Assembly (NCBI GenBank): GCA_026396375.1
Contig: JAPLWW010000036.1
Location: forward strand, 1-7,840
Length of the DNA stretch: 7,840 bases
DNA from: Microcaldota archaeon
GTDB taxonomy: Archaea; Micrarchaeota; Micrarchaeia; Anstonellales; J096
Reading direction: 5' to 3'
Part shown: positions 6,092 through 7,840 of the stretch, piece by piece
Numbering within the stretch: the first letter of the stretch is position 1
Layout: each line of letters begins with the position of its first letter
Notes under the pieces: model-generated
The model's input: the letters and a program-made list of their open reading frames with translations, nothing else
What the model was told of the DNA's origin: nothing
Databases searched by the model: none
Made by a program: the position numbers and the translations under genes

Positions 6092-6193
6092 ATGAGCCTG
6101 CCGTTAAGGCAGGAAATGAAGATCTACGAGGACATGGGCAAGAAGGACAAGGCGAAGATGATTCGGGAGTGGATGAGGAGGGGGAAAAGATAA
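6092..6193 (+). pseudogene. Orphan NTase 3' end (second copy of the tail)
   Basis: Just after the HNH stop, the frame reads MSLPLRQEMKIYEDMG, continues through KKDKAKMIREWMRRGKR and stops at TAA (6191-6193). This is the last 32 residues of a NTase like the one at 5267-5725, without its catalytic part. An ATG at 6092 is in frame by chance or by remodelling, but no good ribosome-binding site precedes it. It is followed by a terminator-like hairpin, which suggests that this copy marks the original end of the operon. It may be the displaced tail of the present NTase or the remnant of a deleted tandem paralogue. Confidence 0.9.
6096..6163 (+). repeat. Direct repeat, copy B (after the HNH gene)
   Basis: Partner of 5625-5692, same orientation, 471 bases downstream. 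The two copies bracket 403 bases that hold the end of the NTase and the whole HNH gene. Confidence 0.95.
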
Positions 6194-6200
6194 CATTTCC

Positions 6201-6220
6201 AAAAGGCTTAAAACCCTTTT
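6201..6220 (+). terminator. Candidate hairpin terminator
   Basis: AAAAGG (6201-6206) pairs with CCTTTT (6215-6220) around an eight-base loop, seven bases after the orphan NTase stop. The T-tract is short and is part of the stem, so it would be weak. It may end the ATPase/NTase/HNH message. Confidence 0.4.
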
Positions 6221-6236
6221 CAAGATTTTCAAAAGC

Positions 6237-6246
6237 TATTTAAAAT
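6237..6246 (+). promoter_or_regulatory. TATA-like box for the small membrane protein
   Basis: TATTTAAAAT would start RNA near 6267, leaving a leader of about 26 bases that includes the GAGGTGA site at 6283-6289. The predicted RNA start falls at the palindrome at 6267-6282. Confidence 0.55.
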
Positions 6247-6266
6247 ATGGATTGTGTAATATGGTA

Positions 6267-6282
6267 GTTTGTGTAAACAAAC
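6267..6282. repeat. Near-perfect 16-base palindrome in the leader
   Basis: GTTTGTGTAAACAAAC has seven of eight matching half-site positions. It sits between the TATA box and GAGGTGA of the small membrane gene. The half site AAACAAA is the same as in the palindrome at 3623-3640, which suggests a shared regulator, though both are AT-rich and similarity could be chance. Confidence 0.55.
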
Positions 6283-6293
6283 GAGGTGAAAAG

Positions 6294-6461
6294 ATGACAT
6301 TAAACATAGTAATGCATATACTAAGTAAACCTCTTGGTGCTATAGGCGTTCTTCTTGCCCTTGTTGGCATAGCGCTTTTGCTTATGGGTAATATATGGGG
6401 TCTTGCTGCCCTAATAGTGGGTATTGCATTGGCGTTTGTTTCTGAGATATACCTTAAATAA
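6294..6461 (+). CDS. Small two-helix membrane protein (55 residues)
   Basis: The frame MTLNIVMHILSKPLGAIG... encodes 55 residues forming a helical hairpin: a hydrophobic segment of about residues 12-30 (LGAIGVLLALVGIALLLMG), a short turn NIW, and a second segment of about 34-50 (AALIVGIALAFVSEI). Both are rich in Gly, Ala and Leu. The start is fixed by a textbook GAGGTGA at 6283-6289, four bases before the ATG; an upstream in-frame TTG at 6252 is rejected. It has its own TATA box and a poly-T terminator, so it looks like a stand-alone gene. I do not recognise the family. Function is unknown; a small holin-like or membrane stress peptide is possible, but nothing shows it. Confidence 0.78.
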   Translation: MTLNIVMHILSKPLGAIGVLLALVGIALLLMGNIWGLAALIVGIALAFVSEIYLK

Positions 6462-6465
6462 TCCC

Positions 6466-6483
6466 TTCTTTTTTATTTTTTTA
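6466..6483 (+). terminator. Poly-T terminator
   Basis: A run CTTCTTTTTTATTTTTTTAT begins about four bases after the stop of the small membrane gene. T-rich tracts of this kind are the usual archaeal intrinsic termination signal. Confidence 0.75.
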
Positions 6484-6529
6484 TATGAAGAGATTAGGTC
6501 TGGCAACAAGGTCTGCCCTTATTTTTAAA

Positions 6530-6559
6530 CAAACCAATGGTCACTATATTGGTGGTTTG
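6530..6559. repeat. Inverted repeat upstream of the methyltransferase
   Basis: ACCAAT (6533-6538) pairs with ATTGGT (6548-6553) around nine bases, and CAAACC (6530-6535) can instead pair with GGTTTG (6554-6559). These are two alternative stems in one 30-base element. It could be an operator for the methyltransferase gene or a bistable RNA structure; no regulator is evident. The rest of the gap 6484-6651 shows nothing but AT-rich promoter-like DNA. Confidence 0.5.
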
Positions 6560-6579
6560 ATAGGTTAAAAAAGAGGTAA

Positions 6580-6632
6580 CTTTAAATAAAGAAAATGTAA
6601 ATTGAATTATGAATAAAATGAATCATATAAAT
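6580..6632 (+). promoter_or_regulatory. Candidate promoters for the methyltransferase
   Basis: CTTTAAATA at 6580-6588 would start RNA near 6610. CATATAAAT at 6624-6632 would start RNA at about 6652, the ATG itself, giving a leaderless message. The only upstream Shine-Dalgarno candidate is GAGG at 6638-6641, ten bases before the ATG, which is long, so leaderless expression is plausible. Confidence 0.5.
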
Positions 6633-6651
6633 TGATTGAGGCGTTCAATAA

Positions 6652-7809
6652 ATGGCAGACATTCCAAAGGAATATTATCTACAATATGCATGTAAAACGC
6701 CAGAACAAGATATTCTAGCAGATACCAGGTCAGTTCCTTTTCAGCCAGTAAAAGTATTTCCTGAAAATACCAAATTCAAAGAAGGAGAATGGCAGAACAT
6801 GCTAATCTTCGGAGATAATTTACAGGCATTAAAACATCTACTTAAATTGAAGAAAGAAGGTAAATTAAAAAATCCCGATGGGAGTGATGGTATAAAACTG
6901 GTTTATATTGATCCGCCTTTTGCTACAGAAGAAGATTTTCAAGGAAGCCAAGACCAAAAAGCGTATTATGATAAATTAAAAGGTTCTGAATTTATAGAAT
7001 TTATAAGAAAAAGATTAATTTTAATTAAGGAATTATTAAGTGATGATGGATCAATATTTGTGCATTTGGACTGGAAAAAAGATCATTATATAAAAATAAT
7101 TTTAGATGAGATTTTTGGTGAAAATAATTTCCATAATGAAATAATATGGGAATACCAAGGCTCTTGGGTCGAACCAAAAAATTATTTTCCAAGAAGACAT
7201 AATATGATTCATTTTTATAGCAAGAATCAAAATTATTTTTTCAAGAGAGATTATGAAAATGATATAAATGCAGGAATTAATTTTAATAGATGGTATGATT
7301 TTATTGAAAATAATAAAATTTATGCTAGAAATGCCCCTTATCATGATCAAAGATTCAAGACTTATGTGGATAATTTTAAGAAAGAATTTGGAAGAACTCC
7401 TAAGGAAAATGACATTATCATAGATTTTAAAGGATCTGTCATTGGTGATGTTTGGTATATCAAAGTAGCCGATCCGAAAAGTCCAGAAAAAATAGATTAT
7501 CCAACACAAAAACCAGAAAAATTGATAGAAAGAATCATAAGAGCTTGTTCAGTCAAAAACGACATTATTTTGGACTGTTTTGCAGGCTCAGGTACAACGG
7601 GTGCTGTTGCAGAAAAGCTTGGCAGAAAATGGATTATGTGTGATGTCGGTAAGCTTTCTATTTTCACTATTACAAAAAGAATGCTGAATCTTAAAGAAGA
7701 AATCGGTAATAAAGGAAATACTCTTAAGCCAACAGCATTTGTTTTGTATAATGCAGGTCTCTATGTCTATAATCTTATTGATAAAATGTGTGAAGAAGAT
7801 TATAAATAG
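6652..7809 (+). CDS. Beta-class DNA methyltransferase (N6-adenine/N4-cytosine), probably interrupted at its C-terminus
   Basis: A DNA amino-methyltransferase transferring a methyl group from S-adenosylmethionine to adenine or cytosine in a specific site, as in restriction-modification. Over 385 residues it shows MLIFGDNLQAL (50-60), the catalytic LVYIDPPF with DPPF at 87-90, then IFVHLDW, then YPTQKPEKLIERII, and finally DCFAGSGTTGA with the SAM-binding FAGSG at 310-314. DPPF before FxGxG is the beta order, as in type III Mod proteins and related N6-adenine enzymes. The catalytic core is complete. It ends at TAG (7807-7809) in the middle of a conserved run (see next entry), so a C-terminal part is missing. 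Markedly AT-rich, unlike the genes at 2342-5725, suggesting recent transfer. No restriction partner is visible before the window ends. Confidence 0.9.
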   Translation: MADIPKEYYLQYACKTPEQDILADTRSVPFQPVKVFPENTKFKEGEWQNMLIFGDNLQALKHLLKLKKEGKLKNPDGSDGIKLVYIDPPFATEEDFQGSQDQKAYYDKLKGSEFIEFIRKRLILIKELLSDDGSIFVHLDWKKDHYIKIILDEIFGENNFHNEIIWEYQGSWVEPKNYFPRRHNMIHFYSKNQNYFFKRDYENDINAGINFNRWYDFIENNKIYARNAPYHDQRFKTYVDNFKKEFGRTPKENDIIIDFKGSVIGDVWYIKVADPKSPEKIDYPTQKPEKLIERIIRACSVKNDIILDCFAGSGTTGAVAEKLGRKWIMCDVGKLSIFTITKRMLNLKEEIGNKGNTLKPTAFVLYNAGLYVYNLIDKMCEEDYK

Positions 7810-7840
7810 TTCTGTCTGGATTTATTTCTATGCGTTCCGA
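7810..7840 (+). pseudogene. In-frame continuation of the methyltransferase beyond the amber stop
   Basis: In the same frame, the bases after TAG read FCLDLFLCVP to the window edge with no further stop. Together with the residues before it this gives GLYVYNLIDKMCEEDYK-stop-FCLDLF. In related methyltransferases this spot carries a continuous run of the type D-Y-K-x-F-x-L-x-L-F-x-C, so the stop replaces one residue in the middle. An AAG to TAG change would explain it. This is from memory of the family, not a search. Confidence 0.6.

Noticed and set aside
6252..6293. TTG start giving a 69-residue membrane protein
   Set aside because: It would translate across the palindrome and the GAGGTGA site, which clearly serves the ATG at 6294.
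1..7840. CRISPR arrays, tRNA or rRNA genes, insertion-sequence ends
   Set aside because: No regularly spaced repeats, tRNA-like cloverleaf motifs, rRNA segments or transposase reading frames were seen on either strand.

Overview
The window looks archaeal. Most starts sit just behind GGTGA-type ribosome-binding sites (AGGTGA, GAGGTGA, GTGATC), TATA-like boxes lie about 25-50 bases ahead of starts, ATA and AGG codons are common, and the gene content (slipin, ATPase with a DUF4143-type tail, minimal nucleotidyltransferase) fits. I cannot fix the lineage; a DPANN-type or uncultured euryarchaeal genome is a guess.

Left part, minus strand (1-2250): a long ankyrin-repeat protein, then 16 bases later an Imm-5-like putative immunity protein with a strong GGAGG site, then a 148-residue protein I do not recognise, then the first 21 codons of a YdeI/OmpD-associated-type protein that runs off the left edge. 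The ankyrin and Imm-5-like genes form a clear two-gene unit.

Middle, plus strand (2342-3605): a slipin/stomatin (SPFH) protein is followed 10 bases later by a two-helix potassium-channel protein whose selectivity filter carries one extra glycine (TTIGGYGN). The divergent promoters of the ankyrin and slipin genes share a 91-base gap.

Right part, plus strand (3606-7840): after a gap rich in inverted repeats come an AAA_14-type ATPase with a C-terminal PD-(D/E)XK-like region, a minimal nucleotidyltransferase (NTase) and an AT-rich HNH endonuclease. Just after the HNH gene lies a second copy of the NTase 3' end, 65 of 68 bases identical, with all three differences synonymous. The HNH gene is thus bracketed by direct repeats of its neighbour's tail, as expected if it arrived by homing-like insertion or by recombination between paralogues. 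Then come a 55-residue two-helix membrane peptide, a poly-T terminator, and an AT-rich beta-class DNA methyltransferase. That methyltransferase stops at an amber codon, but the bases beyond it continue the family's reading frame (DYK-stop-FCLDLF), so it is probably interrupted rather than naturally short.

Taken together the right part resembles an accessory or defence-type region (ATPase plus NTase, HNH, methyltransferase), while the slipin/channel pair looks like ordinary membrane housekeeping. The strongest leads are the HNH cassette with the duplicated tail, the amber-interrupted methyltransferase, the odd channel filter next to a stomatin, and the ankyrin/Imm-5-like pair.
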